A stretch of DNA of 64,000 bases from Mycolicibacterium sp. TY81 (GCF_018326285.1 NZ_AP023362.1:868001-932000); one strand, 5' to 3'. Positions 50,737-59,838 are shown, numbered from the stretch's first letter. The notes: generated from the sequence alone by a model not told the origin. Numbers and translations are program-made.

Positions 50737-51786
50737 CTAGCCGGCGAACCGGCCGGTGACCGGCGGCAGATCTTTGAGCGTCAGGATGCCCGGCGCGGCT
50801 GCCACCACTGCCGGCACTGCGTTGGTCACCGGCAGCGCGGTGTAGATCATGCCCAGCCCGTTCAGGCTCACCTCGCTCCAGTCCTTCGACGGCAGGCAGT
50901 AGATCACCGTGCGCATGTTGGGTACGCCGAACACCTGGATGACGTGACCGTGCGCCACGGGCTTCGGCGGGGTGACGTGTTCGCCCATGATCCAGTTGAA
51001 GCCGACGCTGACGACGTTCTTGTCGCCGACCCAACCGCGGTGATAGCCGTAGACGCTGGCGACCGTGCCCTTGGCAATCTGCATGAACCCGAGGTCGGAA
51101 TCCGCGGTCGCCGGCGTGAAGGTGACGTCGAAGGTGATCCGGTCCAGCTTGGCGCCGATGGCGTCGGCCATCATCGCGGCTGACTCGGCGAACACCTCGC
51201 TCTCCAGGCGCACACTCTCGGCCAGACCCGGTGTCTCGGGGTCCTTGCCGAAACCCATCGCGGCCATGGTGCCGGCCGATTCGTAGACGCCGCAGTCGAC
51301 CGACTCGGTGATGCGGATTTCGTCGACGCTCTCGCACGCGCTGGACAGCACCATGCCCATCATGTTCGTCAGGCCGGGGTGTGCGCCGCTGCCGAAGATC
51401 GTGGAATTGCCTGCCTCGCAAGCCTTCTGGATACGCGCCAGATCCTCGGGGCTCTGCTTGCCGCCGGTGATCCAGGCGGCGGTCGAACACACGTTGATGC
51501 CGGATTCCAGCAGCCGGACCAGCTCGTCGACGCTGGGCCAGATCGGGTTGTAGCAGCAGGCGTCGGGCTTGAGAGCCACCAGCTCTTCGATGTCGTTGGT
51601 GGCCTTGATGCCCGTGAGCTCGGGCCAGCCGGCCAACTCGGCGGCGTCCACCCCGACCTTCTCGGCGCCGTACGCGTAGACGCCGACCAGCTCCATGTCG
51701 TCACGGGCGATGATGGCGTGCAGGGATCGCTTGCCGATGTTGCCGGTGGTCCACTGGATGACGCGGAGCGGGCGGTCGGTGGTCAT
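50737..51786 (-). CDS. NAD(P)-dependent dehydrogenase, dihydrodipicolinate-reductase-like
   Basis: Protein of 349 residues with a DapB-type Rossmann domain (VIQWTTGNIGKRSLHAI) and a C-terminal alpha/beta domain. FGSGAHPGLTNM and the SVDCGVYESAGTM segment mark the active-site region. Mycobacteria carry many paralogues, named after 2,4-diaminopentanoate dehydrogenase or related amine dehydrogenases. The substrate is unknown. The start ATG follows GGAGGCC. A 24-bp inverted repeat lies 32-55 bases upstream, so regulation by a dedicated repressor is likely. Confidence 0.85.
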   Translation of the reverse strand: MTTDRPLRVIQWTTGNIGKRSLHAIIARDDMELVGVYAYGAEKVGVDAAELAGWPELTGIKATNDIEELVALKPDACCYNPIWPSVDELVRLLESGINVCSTAAWITGGKQSPEDLARIQKACEAGNSTIFGSGAHPGLTNMMGMVLSSACESVDEIRITESVDCGVYESAGTMAAMGFGKDPETPGLAESVRLESEVFAESAAMMADAIGAKLDRITFDVTFTPATADSDLGFMQIAKGTVASVYGYHRGWVGDKNVVSVGFNWIMGEHVTPPKPVAHGHVIQVFGVPNMRTVIYCLPSKDWSEVSLNGLGMIYTALPVTNAVPAVVAAAPGILTLKDLPPVTGRFAG

Positions 51787-51817
51787 GGAGGCCTCCTCGT
51801 TGGGGCTGTGCTTTCGC

Positions 51818-51841
51818 TAGACACTATGCCGCAGGTGTCTA
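51818..51841. promoter_or_regulatory. 24-bp inverted repeat upstream of the DapB-like gene
   Basis: TAGACAC and GTGTCTA, perfect 7-bp arms with a 10-base spacer. A TetR-family operator is the best guess; a TetR gene lies two genes upstream (52574-53140). Confidence 0.5.
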
Positions 51842-51888
51842 CCCGGCGGTGCCGGTGGTGCGCTGGAGCCGGCGGCGGTGCGAACCCG

Positions 51889-52443
51889 TCAGGCCGCGGA
51901 GACGTGCAGAACTTCGTAGGCGGCCACGTGGGTCAAAGTCTGATCGGGCTCCTCTGTCGTGAGTTCGACCTGGATGAGGGTCCAGCTGGTTATATCGACA
52001 GCGGTCACGAGGGCCAGAGTGGTGTCTTCGACGTGCTCGAGAAACCGTTGGGTGATCGAATCCAGGCAATCGGACGGTGAGCCAGCGGAAGGCAGCGACG
52101 CAGACTTCACGGTGAGACTGCGGGCTTGTGCGTAGGCGGCGGGGCCGTGGACGATCTTGTGAAGCGTCCAATCTTGGATCGGCTGCCGGCCGAAGTCTCG
52201 AACGATAGCGGAAAAACCCGGCTCGCCCCAGCAAAAGTTGCGCATGCCGTCGATGTCGCGCCAGACATAGAACGGGGCGTACGCGTTTCGTGGAGCGCCT
52301 TGGGACTTCTCCTGGATCAAGTAGGCCTTGAACTCGAGGCCGGCGAAGCCGTCGAAGAGGTGGCCGGTCCTGCGCACCCGGTTCCGGATGATGCCCATGT
52401 CGTAGTCGGTGGGCAATGCGATCTGATACTGCATGGCGTACAT
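51889..52443 (-). CDS. DUF4865 family protein
   Basis: Protein of 184 residues (181 from the internal methionine that begins MQYQIALPTDYDM). It has the DUF4865 pattern: a YDMGIIRNRV start, an AYLIQEK strand, and a APFYVWRDIDGMRNFCWG core. The family has a ferredoxin-like fold and is often coded beside TetR regulators and small-molecule enzymes. Function unknown. It lies downstream of the TetR gene with 130 bases between, and probably is under its control. Confidence 0.8.
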   Translation of the reverse strand: MYAMQYQIALPTDYDMGIIRNRVRRTGHLFDGFAGLEFKAYLIQEKSQGAPRNAYAPFYVWRDIDGMRNFCWGEPGFSAIVRDFGRQPIQDWTLHKIVHGPAAYAQARSLTVKSASLPSAGSPSDCLDSITQRFLEHVEDTTLALVTAVDITSWTLIQVELTTEEPDQTLTHVAAYEVLHVSAA

Positions 52444-52573
52444 CAGTGATGCCTCTTGGTCGCCCGGACGTGGGCCCGGTCAGCAACAGGCTCGTACCAC
52501 TTTGTGGTGGTTCCGTCGTTTGCGGTCTCCTGATGGGCTACGTGGGTCATGGCGGCATGCCCAGCTACGGCGG

Positions 52574-53140
52574 TCATCGCAGATTCCGGCTCTGTAGGAG
52601 GCCTGCAGCTCCTTGTACCGCCGCCTCGAAAGCAGCTGGGTCCTGTTGCGCCCGCGCGAGGACGTAGCCTCCCTGGACGGTCGCGACCACCATGGATGCG
52701 AGCTGATGTGCGTCTGTGGCGGCGGGGAACTCGCCCTCGTCAATGCCCTGGCCAATTACTTGAGCGATGCGGTCGACCAACCAGCTGAGGGTCTCTGCAA
52801 CCGGGCGGAGAAGATCTGGTGTCGCCAAAACATCAGCGTCGTAGGTCATGCGTCCCATGCGGCAGCCCCGCAACGAATCGCGCTGGCGTTCTAGGTAAGC
52901 GATCACCCGCTCGAGTGCCGTCCCGTCGTCCGAGAGTAGAAGGTCCGCTTCGGCGCGCATCGTGGCTGCGCTCGCTGCCAAAGCTGTGGCCGCGAGCTCC
53001 TGTTTTCCGGCGAAGTGGTGGTACATGCTGCCCTGCCCTGCTTCCGCGCGTTTCAGAATGTCCTTTGGGCTGGTTGCCGCATAACCGCGTTCCCAGAGCA
53101 GCTCTTGAGTCGCGTTCACAAGACGCGCGCGCGTTTGCAT
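52574..53140 (-). CDS. TetR/AcrR family transcriptional regulator
   Basis: One-component repressor of 188 residues from the ATG at 53140. Residues 5-50 form the helix-turn-helix (ATQELLWERGYAATSPKDI and GSMYHHFAGKQELA). The C-terminal ligand domain has one cysteine in RGCRMGRMTYDAD, a feature seen in LmrA/YxaF and redox- or electrophile-sensing members. The next gene downstream, DUF4865, is its likely target. An 8-bp palindrome (TACTAGTA, 53157-53164) lies 17 bases before its start and may be part of its own operator. Confidence 0.88.
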   Translation of the reverse strand: MQTRARLVNATQELLWERGYAATSPKDILKRAEAGQGSMYHHFAGKQELAATALAASAATMRAEADLLLSDDGTALERVIAYLERQRDSLRGCRMGRMTYDADVLATPDLLRPVAETLSWLVDRIAQVIGQGIDEGEFPAATDAHQLASMVVATVQGGYVLARAQQDPAAFEAAVQGAAGLLQSRNLR

Positions 53141-53156
53141 AATCACGGACCATACG

Positions 53157-53164
53157 TACTAGTA
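53157..53164. promoter_or_regulatory. short palindrome before the TetR gene
   Basis: TACTAGTA within a small AT-rich stretch, just upstream of the TetR start. Candidate core of an autoregulatory operator. Confidence 0.3.
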
Positions 53165-53308
53165 GTTACAGTCGTCAACTGAAAAGGTCCCGATTGCTGT
53201 GAGCCTGCAGGCGGGCTGGCGAAGGGTGCGGAGGTTCAAGCGTCGCGGGAACGCTCAGCATCCGACATGGAGAGGCCTCGTCAGAACGGTCTGTGAGCTG
53301 GAGTCCTG

Positions 53309-54625
53309 TCACCCATGCCAAATCCGGTCGTGCTCGGCGTGGGTCGACAGATACGCCCCCGGCTGGAAATGGCTGTCGTAGAACCCGAGGTCGATGTGTT
53401 GTGCCTGAAGGTAATTCATGATGTGCACGGTAGGTACGGTGCCGGGAAACTTGCCGAACGTGTCGTCGATGTATTGCGCGGCAATCGTCAGCAGGGTGAT
53501 GAACTGCTCGTCGTGCCCGGCCGCCGCCGAACGCACCGCTCGCGAATCCCGCCACGGGCCTGGGGTATCCGGGTGAAAAGGCCCGCCGGGGCCGAACTTT
53601 CGGTCGGCGAAGGCGCGCACTGCGGCCGCGATGTCCGGGTAGTGCGGGCGGCTGTAGGTTTCGAAAACGCCGGCCAGCCCCGTCGGATTGGGCAGTGCCC
53701 ACCGTTCGTCGGTTTGCACGTTGAATCCCAACCCGGGCACCTCCGGGTCGCCCGACGCGCCGAGGATGGTGAGCCGGTCGATACCGTCGAACGTCCAACC
53801 GCCCAGGCCCAGCGCCCCGAGTAGTAGGTGCCCGTTGTAGACGCTCGTCATCAACTCGGCGGTGGCTTCGGTGAGCGAATACTGCTCGACGAAGGTCAGC
53901 GGGAACGGGTCGTCGTCGCGGTGCGCCAGACCCGCGGCTGCCTCCTTCAGTCCTGGGATCGGCCGGTTGTTCACGTCGTCATAGACCAGGTAGCCGTTCT
54001 GCAGGAAGAAGGCCAGATTGGCCAACAGATGCTGTGCGATATCGGCGACCGGGATGACGAGCAGCGAGCCGGGGTGATTTGCGATCCACGTGTTGTGGCC
54101 CTCGAGGTACGGCTCCGACCGCGGAATGTGGATGCGATCGGTGGAGAGCTGACGATAGGACGACACCGTCGCGGCCAGCCAGTCGTCGATGTCCACCACG
54201 CCGTCGTTGACCGGCACTGTCGGTGCCGTGTCTCGGGACGACAGAAAGTAGGTGCCCGAGTCATCGGTGAAGAAGAACTCGACGATCTCGAAACCCGCGG
54301 CTGACGGGAACGTGCGACCTGATGCCGACCCGCTGTAGTTCGGGAACGCCGGTGCATATCCGGGATGGTGACTGATCCCGAAATGCCAACCGGTTACACC
54401 GGTTACCGTCGCGAGGATCAGTGCGCGTTCGACCTCGTCGAGTGGTTCGACGTCGCGGCTACTGGTGTAGGCCAACGGTCCCGATGGGATGGAGCCGCCG
54501 ACGGGGAAGCGCCGCGACCGCCTGCCCTGGATCGCGCTCAACAGCGGGAACCTCGCCGCCGCAGCCAGCGCTTCGCGTTGCTGCGCGGTCAAACTCAAAC
54601 GTGGCGAAGGTGTTTCGGTCGTCAT
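53309..54625 (-). CDS. nitroreductase-like protein, function unknown
   Basis: Protein of 438 residues from the ATG at 54625. The N-terminal part (FPLLSAIQGRRSRRFPVG, then IPSGPLAYTS) and the middle (SLTEATAELMTSVYNGHLLLGALGLGGWTF) recall FMN-dependent nitroreductases, including SagB/thiazole-oxidase types, where RRS-R binds flavin phosphate. The rest is unlike short nitroreductases and contains several aromatic and proline-rich stretches. No signal peptide. The assignment is by motif only and the reaction is not known. It stands alone between the TetR gene and comEA. Confidence 0.5.
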   Translation of the reverse strand: MTTETPSPRLSLTAQQREALAAAARFPLLSAIQGRRSRRFPVGGSIPSGPLAYTSSRDVEPLDEVERALILATVTGVTGWHFGISHHPGYAPAFPNYSGSASGRTFPSAAGFEIVEFFFTDDSGTYFLSSRDTAPTVPVNDGVVDIDDWLAATVSSYRQLSTDRIHIPRSEPYLEGHNTWIANHPGSLLVIPVADIAQHLLANLAFFLQNGYLVYDDVNNRPIPGLKEAAAGLAHRDDDPFPLTFVEQYSLTEATAELMTSVYNGHLLLGALGLGGWTFDGIDRLTILGASGDPEVPGLGFNVQTDERWALPNPTGLAGVFETYSRPHYPDIAAAVRAFADRKFGPGGPFHPDTPGPWRDSRAVRSAAAGHDEQFITLLTIAAQYIDDTFGKFPGTVPTVHIMNYLQAQHIDLGFYDSHFQPGAYLSTHAEHDRIWHG

Positions 54626-54733
54626 GGTTACCCAGACTCTAGGGTCCGCGGCGCTTGTCGGCCCACAGTTCGGCGCACCACGATGCCAATTTTGGTGGCG
54701 ATCGACCGGCCGACGGCGCGAGCCGCCCACATC

Positions 54734-54759
54734 TATCCACAGAACGCGATTGATCCACA
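54734..54759 (+). repeat. 26-bp dispersed element, copy B
   Basis: Same element as at 39821-39846, with one mismatch, here on the plus strand and 63 bases before the comEA ATG. Confidence 0.7.
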
Positions 54760-54822
54760 GGCGGCGGGTTCGACTGCCTCTTGCGGCGTTTCCGGTCGGT
54801 GCCGCCACCTAACGTCGCGGGC

Positions 54823-55641
54823 ATGGTCACTCAGACACCGGTCGATCGGGCGCAGCGGCGGTTGGCCGCGCAGCCCGGAGACGCGACGGACCCCGACGCA
54901 GAGCCCGACTCGAACGACGACACCTCGCTGTCGCGGTGGTTGCCCGACGCGATGCCGGGCAGGTCCGGGTGGCTCGCGACGGTGCGGGCCGACCCTGGGC
55001 GTGCGGGCGTCATCGCGCTCGCGGTGGTCGGCGTGGTTGCGGTCCTGGTGACCATCATCGCCGTGCTCGGCGATGACAAGCCGCCGGTGACCGCGGCGAA
55101 ACTGCCACCCGTCCAGATGGTTTCGTCCTCGGCGCCTGGGACGCCCGCGTCGGCGGCCAAGGCCGAGGACGTCGTGGTCAGCGTGGCAGGACTCGTTCAC
55201 AAACCGGGGCTGGTGACACTTCCTGCCGGTGCCCGCATCGCCGACGCCGTCACCGCAGCTGGGGGAGCGCTGGCCGGCGCCGACATCGTCGGCCTGAACA
55301 TGGCCCGCAAGGTGGCCGACGGCGAGCAGATTCTGGTCGGCATCACCGCGCCGTTGGGCGCGCCCACGGTGATGCGCAGTTCGGCCGGTGCGACGTCCGG
55401 GCCGCCGGAGAAGGGGCCGCCCGGCGACGGAAAAGGTGCTGGAGCACAGGGGCCCGTTGATCTGAACACCGCGACAAGGGAGCAACTCGACGGCCTGCCC
55501 GGCATCGGACCTGTGATGGCGAAAGCGATCGTGGCGTGGCGGGAGGCCAACGGCCGGTTCGCGAGCGTCGACCAGTTGGGCGAGGTCGACGGCATCGGGC
55601 CGAGCCGGCTGGAGAAGCTGCGTGCCCTGGTCAAAGTGTGA
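54823..55641 (+). CDS. comEA: ComEA-like DNA-binding protein
   Basis: Membrane-anchored DNA-binding protein of competence type, 272 residues. A basic N-terminal region precedes one membrane helix at about residues 62-82 (VIALAVVGVVAVLVTIIAVL), then an SLBB domain (VHKPGLVTLPAGARIADAV), a flexible linker and a C-terminal helix-hairpin-helix pair (LPGIGPVMAKAIVAWR, GIGPSRLEKLR). In transformable bacteria ComEA binds incoming double-stranded DNA. The ATG at 54823 fits the family better than an in-frame start at 54781. Its stop overlaps the comEC GTG (GTGA). Confidence 0.92.
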   Translation: MVTQTPVDRAQRRLAAQPGDATDPDAEPDSNDDTSLSRWLPDAMPGRSGWLATVRADPGRAGVIALAVVGVVAVLVTIIAVLGDDKPPVTAAKLPPVQMVSSSAPGTPASAAKAEDVVVSVAGLVHKPGLVTLPAGARIADAVTAAGGALAGADIVGLNMARKVADGEQILVGITAPLGAPTVMRSSAGATSGPPEKGPPGDGKGAGAQGPVDLNTATREQLDGLPGIGPVMAKAIVAWREANGRFASVDQLGEVDGIGPSRLEKLRALVKV

Positions 55642-57107
55642 CGGCCGGTCCCGCGCCGGACGTCCCCGGCATCGACGTGCGGCTGGTACCGGCCGCCGTG
55701 ACGTGCTGGACGGTGACGGCGGTCGGCGTGTGGTGGGGGCCGTGGGCAGCGCTGACGGCGGTGGTGATCGCGGTGGCGGGCACCGTGGGAGTCGGGTTGT
55801 GGATGGGCTCGGTGCGTTGGCCCGCAGTGCTCGCCGTGGCGGCGGTGGGCGCGGCATTCGCGATCGTCGCGGCGGTGCGGGTGCACGCCGTCGATACCCA
55901 CTCTTTGGCGGCGCGGTTCGGCTCGACGGTGACGGTGACCGTCACGCCGTCCGAGTCGCCGAAGACCATCCAGGGTGGCCGCCTCATGTTCGCGGCGTCG
56001 TTGCAGCGGCTGCAGGATGCCGAATCATCGGGGCGGGTCATGGTTTTCGCGCCGGCCCTGGGGTATTCGGAGGTCGGCGTGGGCCGCCCGATGGCATTCC
56101 GGGCCCGGGTCACCCGGCCCAAGCGGCGCGACCTGTCGGTGGCCGTCCTGGCCGCTGTGGGCACCCCCCGGTTCGGAACCGCCTCGACCGGGCAGCGCGC
56201 GGCCGCACACGTGCGGGCTGAATTCGGCGAGGCCGCTCGACTGGCGTTGCCGCCCGACCAGGCGGCGATGCTCCCGGGCTTGGTGCTGGGCGATGTGTCG
56301 GCGGTCGAGTCGGATACGACGGCCGCCTTCCGCCGGGCGGGGTTGACGCATCTGACGGCGGTGTCGGGCGCGAATGTGACCATCGTGTGCGGCGCGGTGC
56401 TCCTCAGCGCCGCGGTGGTGGGACGGCGGATCGCGGTGGCGCTGGCGGCGGTGACGCTGTTCGTGTTCGTCGTCATCGTGCAGCCCTCGCCGAGCGTATT
56501 GCGGGCCGCGGCAATGGGTTCGGTGATGTTGATGGGCATGCTGGTGCATCGGCGGCGGCAGGCGATTCCCGCGTTGTCGGCCAGCGTGCTGGTGCTCATG
56601 GTGCTCTCGCCGGCGCTCGCGGTCGACGCCGGCTTCGCGCTGTCGGTGGTGGCGACGGCGGGGCTCGTCGTGATCGCGCCGGGGTGGTCGCGCCGACTGG
56701 TCGGCCGGGGCTGGCCGAAACCGCTCGCCGACGCCGTGTGCGTCGCGGTTGCCGCTCAACTGGTGACGGCGCCGTTGGTGGCGGCGATCTCGGGCAGCCT
56801 CAGTCTGGTCGCGGTGGCAGCCAATCTCCTTGTTGCTCCGGTTATTCCACCCATCACGATCCTCGGCACCGCGGCTGCCGCGGTGGCGTGGTGCTGGCCG
56901 GCTGCGGCGCAGCTGTTGATCCGGTTCACCGGACCCGAACTGTGGTGGTTGTTGCATGTCGCGCGGTGGAGCGCCGCGGTTCCCGGAGCGGCGGTCCGCG
57001 TCCCGTCGGGCTGGGGCGGCGCGTTGCTGCTCGGCGGGGTGACGGTTGCAGGGGCGCTGCTGCTGGCCGTGTGGCGCCGGCGACGAGGAAATGCGATCCG
57101 GCCATGA
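55638..57107 (+). CDS. comEC: ComEC/Rec2 family channel protein without nuclease domain
   Basis: Polytopic membrane protein of 489 residues with about ten hydrophobic helices. The conserved competence motif is visible (LPGLVLGDVSAVESDTTAAFRRAG, then HLTAVSGANV). The C-terminal metallo-beta-lactamase nuclease domain of full ComEC proteins is missing: the protein ends shortly after the last helix with RRRRGNAIRP. The M. tuberculosis homologue is of similar length, so this is a lineage trait rather than a truncation. In competent bacteria ComEC imports single-stranded DNA. Confidence 0.9.
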   Translation: MTAGPAPDVPGIDVRLVPAAVTCWTVTAVGVWWGPWAALTAVVIAVAGTVGVGLWMGSVRWPAVLAVAAVGAAFAIVAAVRVHAVDTHSLAARFGSTVTVTVTPSESPKTIQGGRLMFAASLQRLQDAESSGRVMVFAPALGYSEVGVGRPMAFRARVTRPKRRDLSVAVLAAVGTPRFGTASTGQRAAAHVRAEFGEAARLALPPDQAAMLPGLVLGDVSAVESDTTAAFRRAGLTHLTAVSGANVTIVCGAVLLSAAVVGRRIAVALAAVTLFVFVVIVQPSPSVLRAAAMGSVMLMGMLVHRRRQAIPALSASVLVLMVLSPALAVDAGFALSVVATAGLVVIAPGWSRRLVGRGWPKPLADAVCVAVAAQLVTAPLVAAISGSLSLVAVAANLLVAPVIPPITILGTAAAAVAWCWPAAAQLLIRFTGPELWWLLHVARWSAAVPGAAVRVPSGWGGALLLGGVTVAGALLLAVWRRRRGNAIRP

Positions 57108-57137
57108 ACTCGCGCGCCGAGTTGCAGAATTATTGAC

Positions 57138-58493
57138 GTGAATGACGAACCGGCCGGGTCCGCGGCGAAGGTGGCGGCGCTCGAAGCGGCCGGCGTCCGG
57201 ACCCTGATCGGCACTGTCGTCAATGCCGCAGGCCTGACGCAGGTCAAAGTGGTATCGCTCGATCGGGTGGCGGTGTTCGCCGACCACGGGCTGGGTACCA
57301 GCCCGACGTGGCATGTCTTCGCCATCGATCAGGCGGGCATCGTGGTGAGCGATGAGATCGGTGTGGTCGGGGACCGGCGGGTGCGCGCCGACCTGGCGGG
57401 TGTGGCCCTACTCGGCGACGGGGTCGCCTGGGCGCCATGCTCGTTCTTCACTCAGGACGGTAACCCGGACCCGCACTGCGGTCGCGGTGTGCTGCAACGG
57501 GTTACGCAGCGATTGGCCGCCGCCGGCCTGACGGCCGTCGTCGGGCATGAGGTGGAGTTCGTGCTCGTCGGCCCGGACGGCGCGCGATTGCCGTCCGATC
57601 TGTGGGCGCAGTATGGCCTGGCCGGCGTGCTGGAATTCGAGGGGTTCGTCCGGGACGTGATGGAGGCGGCCGCAGCTGCAGGGGTGTCCATCGAACAGTT
57701 CCATCCCGAGTACGGGGCCAACCAATTCGAATTCTCGCTCATGCCCCGCGATCCGGTCACCGCCGCGGACCAGCTGGTGCTCGCGCGAATCATCATCAGC
57801 CGCGTCGCCCGCCGCCATGGGCTGCGCGTCAGCCTGTCTCCGGTGCCGTTCGCGGGCAGCGTGGGTTCCGGCGCGCATCAACACTTTTCACTGAGTCGCG
57901 ACGGTGTGTCGTTGTTCTCGGGTGGTACGGGGGAGCGCGGCATGACGACAGCGGGCGAGTCCGCAGTGGCGGGCCTGCTGGCGGGACTGCCCGGCGCGCA
58001 AGGAGTCCTGTGCGGGTCGATCGTCTCCGGGCTGCGCATCCAGCCGGGAAGCTGGTCCGGCGCCAACGTCTGCTGGGGCACCGAGAACCGGGAGGCCGCC
58101 GTCCGCTTCGTCAGCGCGGCATCCGGAAATCCATACGGCGCCAACGTCGAGGTCAAGATCGTCGACCCGTCGGCCAACCCATACCTGGCGTCGGCGACCA
58201 TTCTCGGCCTGGCACTTGACGGCATCAGCCGGGAACTGTCGCTGCCGCCCGAAGTCACCGTCGACCCGGGATCCCTGACGCTCGCCCAACGCGAGCATGC
58301 CGGAGTGGTGACACTGCCGTCGAAGCAAGCCGAGGTGCTCGACGCGTTACGCCACAGCGCTGTGGTCCGCGACATCCTCGGGGACGCGCCGGTCGACGCC
58401 GTGCTGGGTGTGCGCGGCTACGAACAGCAGAACTACGGCGGCCTGTCCGACACCGAACTGGCCGAGAAGTTCCGGCTGGCCTGGAGTATGTGA
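57138..58493 (+). CDS. glutamine synthetase-like ligase
   Basis: Protein of 451 residues of the glutamine synthetase type I fold. An N-terminal beta-grasp (AGVRTLIGTVVNAAGLTQVKVV) is followed by catalytic-domain motifs VGHEVEFVLVG, EYGANQFEFSL, GSGAHQHFSL and RIQPGSWSGANVCWGTENREAAVR, and a late NPYLASATILGLALDGI. Several residues differ from the true GlnA1, for example HQH in place of MHxH. It is closer to GlnA3/GlnA4- or PuuA-like gamma-glutamyl-amine ligases, which join glutamate to a polyamine or amine. No polyamine genes are adjacent. The GTG start lies 31 bases after comEC. Confidence 0.82.
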   Translation: MNDEPAGSAAKVAALEAAGVRTLIGTVVNAAGLTQVKVVSLDRVAVFADHGLGTSPTWHVFAIDQAGIVVSDEIGVVGDRRVRADLAGVALLGDGVAWAPCSFFTQDGNPDPHCGRGVLQRVTQRLAAAGLTAVVGHEVEFVLVGPDGARLPSDLWAQYGLAGVLEFEGFVRDVMEAAAAAGVSIEQFHPEYGANQFEFSLMPRDPVTAADQLVLARIIISRVARRHGLRVSLSPVPFAGSVGSGAHQHFSLSRDGVSLFSGGTGERGMTTAGESAVAGLLAGLPGAQGVLCGSIVSGLRIQPGSWSGANVCWGTENREAAVRFVSAASGNPYGANVEVKIVDPSANPYLASATILGLALDGISRELSLPPEVTVDPGSLTLAQREHAGVVTLPSKQAEVLDALRHSAVVRDILGDAPVDAVLGVRGYEQQNYGGLSDTELAEKFRLAWSM

Positions 58494-58536
58494 GTGCGTG
58501 CGAGGGCGTGTCTGCCCGCCATGAAACGATCAACAG

Positions 58537-59499
58537 GTGAGTGGATCGACCGAGGCGTTGCATCTGGTGCTGGGCGACGAGGAACTGCTGGTCGAGCGTG
58601 CCGTGGCCGATGTGTTGCGGAACGCGCGCAAGCTGGCCGGCAACGACAACGTCCCGGTCGACCGGCTCCGGGCCGGTGACGTGTCCACCAGCGAGCTCGC
58701 CGAGCTGCTGAGTCCGTCGCTGTTCGCCGAGGAACGCGTGGTGGTCCTCGAGTCTGCCGCCGAAGCCGGCAAGGACGCCGTCGCCCTCATCGCCGACGCG
58801 GCGGCCGACCTGCCGGGCGGCACCATGCTCGTCGTCGTGCACTCCGGTGGTGGCCGGGCGAAGGCACTGGCCGATCAGCTGAGAAAGCTTGGCGCCGAGG
58901 TGCATCCGTGCGCGAAGATCACCAAGGCAGCCGAGCGCGCCGACTTCGTGCGCAAGGAGTTCCGATCGCTGAAGGTGAAGGTCGGCGACGACGCCGTCAA
59001 CGCCGTCCTCGATTCCGTCGGCTCTGATATCCGGGAACTGGCGGCGGCGTGCTCGCAGCTGGTGGCCGACACAGGCGGTCAGATCGATGCGGCGGCCGTG
59101 CGGCGCTACCACTCCGGCAAGGCCGAGGTGAACGGCTTCGACATCGCCGACAAGGCCGTCTCGGGTGACGTCAGTGGCGTCGCCGAAGCGCTGCGCTGGG
59201 CGATGGCCGGCGGTGTGCCGCACGTGGTGCTGGCCGATGCGCTGGCCGAGGCCGTGCACTCGATCGCGCGGGTCGGTGGTCAGTCGGGTGATCCGTACCG
59301 GTTGGCAGGGGAGTTGGGGATGCCGCCGTGGCGGGTCCAGAAAGCGCAGAAGCAGGCCCGGCGCTGGTCCCGGGACACCGTGGCCGAGGCGCTGCGGGTG
59401 GTCGCGGCGCTGAACGCCGACGTCAAGGGTGCCGCGGCCAACGCCGACTACGCGCTGGAGTCGGCCGTGCGTCGCGTGGCCGAGCTGGCCGACAGCTGA
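58537..59499 (+). CDS. holA: DNA polymerase III delta subunit
   Basis: Clamp-loader subunit that opens the beta sliding clamp, 320 residues. The N-terminal [14 protein letters not shown] segment, the AAA-like core ([32 protein letters not shown]) and the C-terminal collar domain ([16 protein letters not shown]) fit the family. It is not functional as an ATPase, as usual: no Walker A. The GTG at 58537 is the start. It is followed by a bidirectional terminator and the converging rpsT. Confidence 0.94.
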   Translation: MSGSTEALHLVLGDEELLVERAVADVLRNARKLAGNDNVPVDRLRAGDVSTSELAELLSPSLFAEERVVVLESAAEAGKDAVALIADAAADLPGGTMLVVVHSGGGRAKALADQLRKLGAEVHPCAKITKAAERADFVRKEFRSLKVKVGDDAVNAVLDSVGSDIRELAAACSQLVADTGGQIDAAAVRRYHSGKAEVNGFDIADKAVSGDVSGVAEALRWAMAGGVPHVVLADALAEAVHSIARVGGQSGDPYRLAGELGMPPWRVQKAQKQARRWSRDTVAEALRVVAALNADVKGAAANADYALESAVRRVAELADS

Positions 59500-59525
59500 G
59501 CCGCCACCTATTCACAGACACAACA

Positions 59526-59556
59526 AAACCGCGGCCCGATCATCGGGCCGCGGTTT
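59526..59556. terminator. bidirectional terminator between holA and rpsT
   Basis: A 14-bp perfect stem (AAACCGCGGCCCGA with 59543-59556) and a 3-base loop, with A and T runs at the two ends, between the converging genes holA (ends 59499) and rpsT (ends 59578). Confidence 0.85.
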
Positions 59557-59577
59557 CGCGAAAACTACAGGCTCAGA

Positions 59578-59838
59578 TCAGAGCTTGTTGAAGGCCAGGG
59601 TCAGCGCCGACTTCTTGTTGGCGGCCTGGTTCTTGTGGATGACACCCTTGGTGGCGGCCTTGTCCAGCTTGCGGTTGGTGGCGACGAGCAGCTCGCCGGC
59701 CTTGTCCTTCTCGCCCGCCTCGACGGCCTCACGGAAGCCGCGGATGGCCGTACGCAGCGCCGACTTCACCGACTGGTTGCGCAGACGCGCACGCTCGTTG
59801 GTGCGGATCCGCTTTTCCTGCGACTTGATGTTGGCCAC
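59578..59838 (-). CDS. rpsT: 30S ribosomal protein S20
   Basis: Small-subunit protein that binds 16S rRNA, 86 residues. Starts with the family [22 protein letters not shown] segment and ends with [16 protein letters not shown]. The start codon is GTG at 59838, after AGGAACG. It is the only minus-strand gene in this part, and diverges from the ATP-grasp gene. Confidence 0.98.
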   Translation of the reverse strand: MANIKSQEKRIRTNERARLRNQSVKSALRTAIRGFREAVEAGEKDKAGELLVATNRKLDKAATKGVIHKNQAANKKSALTLAFNKL

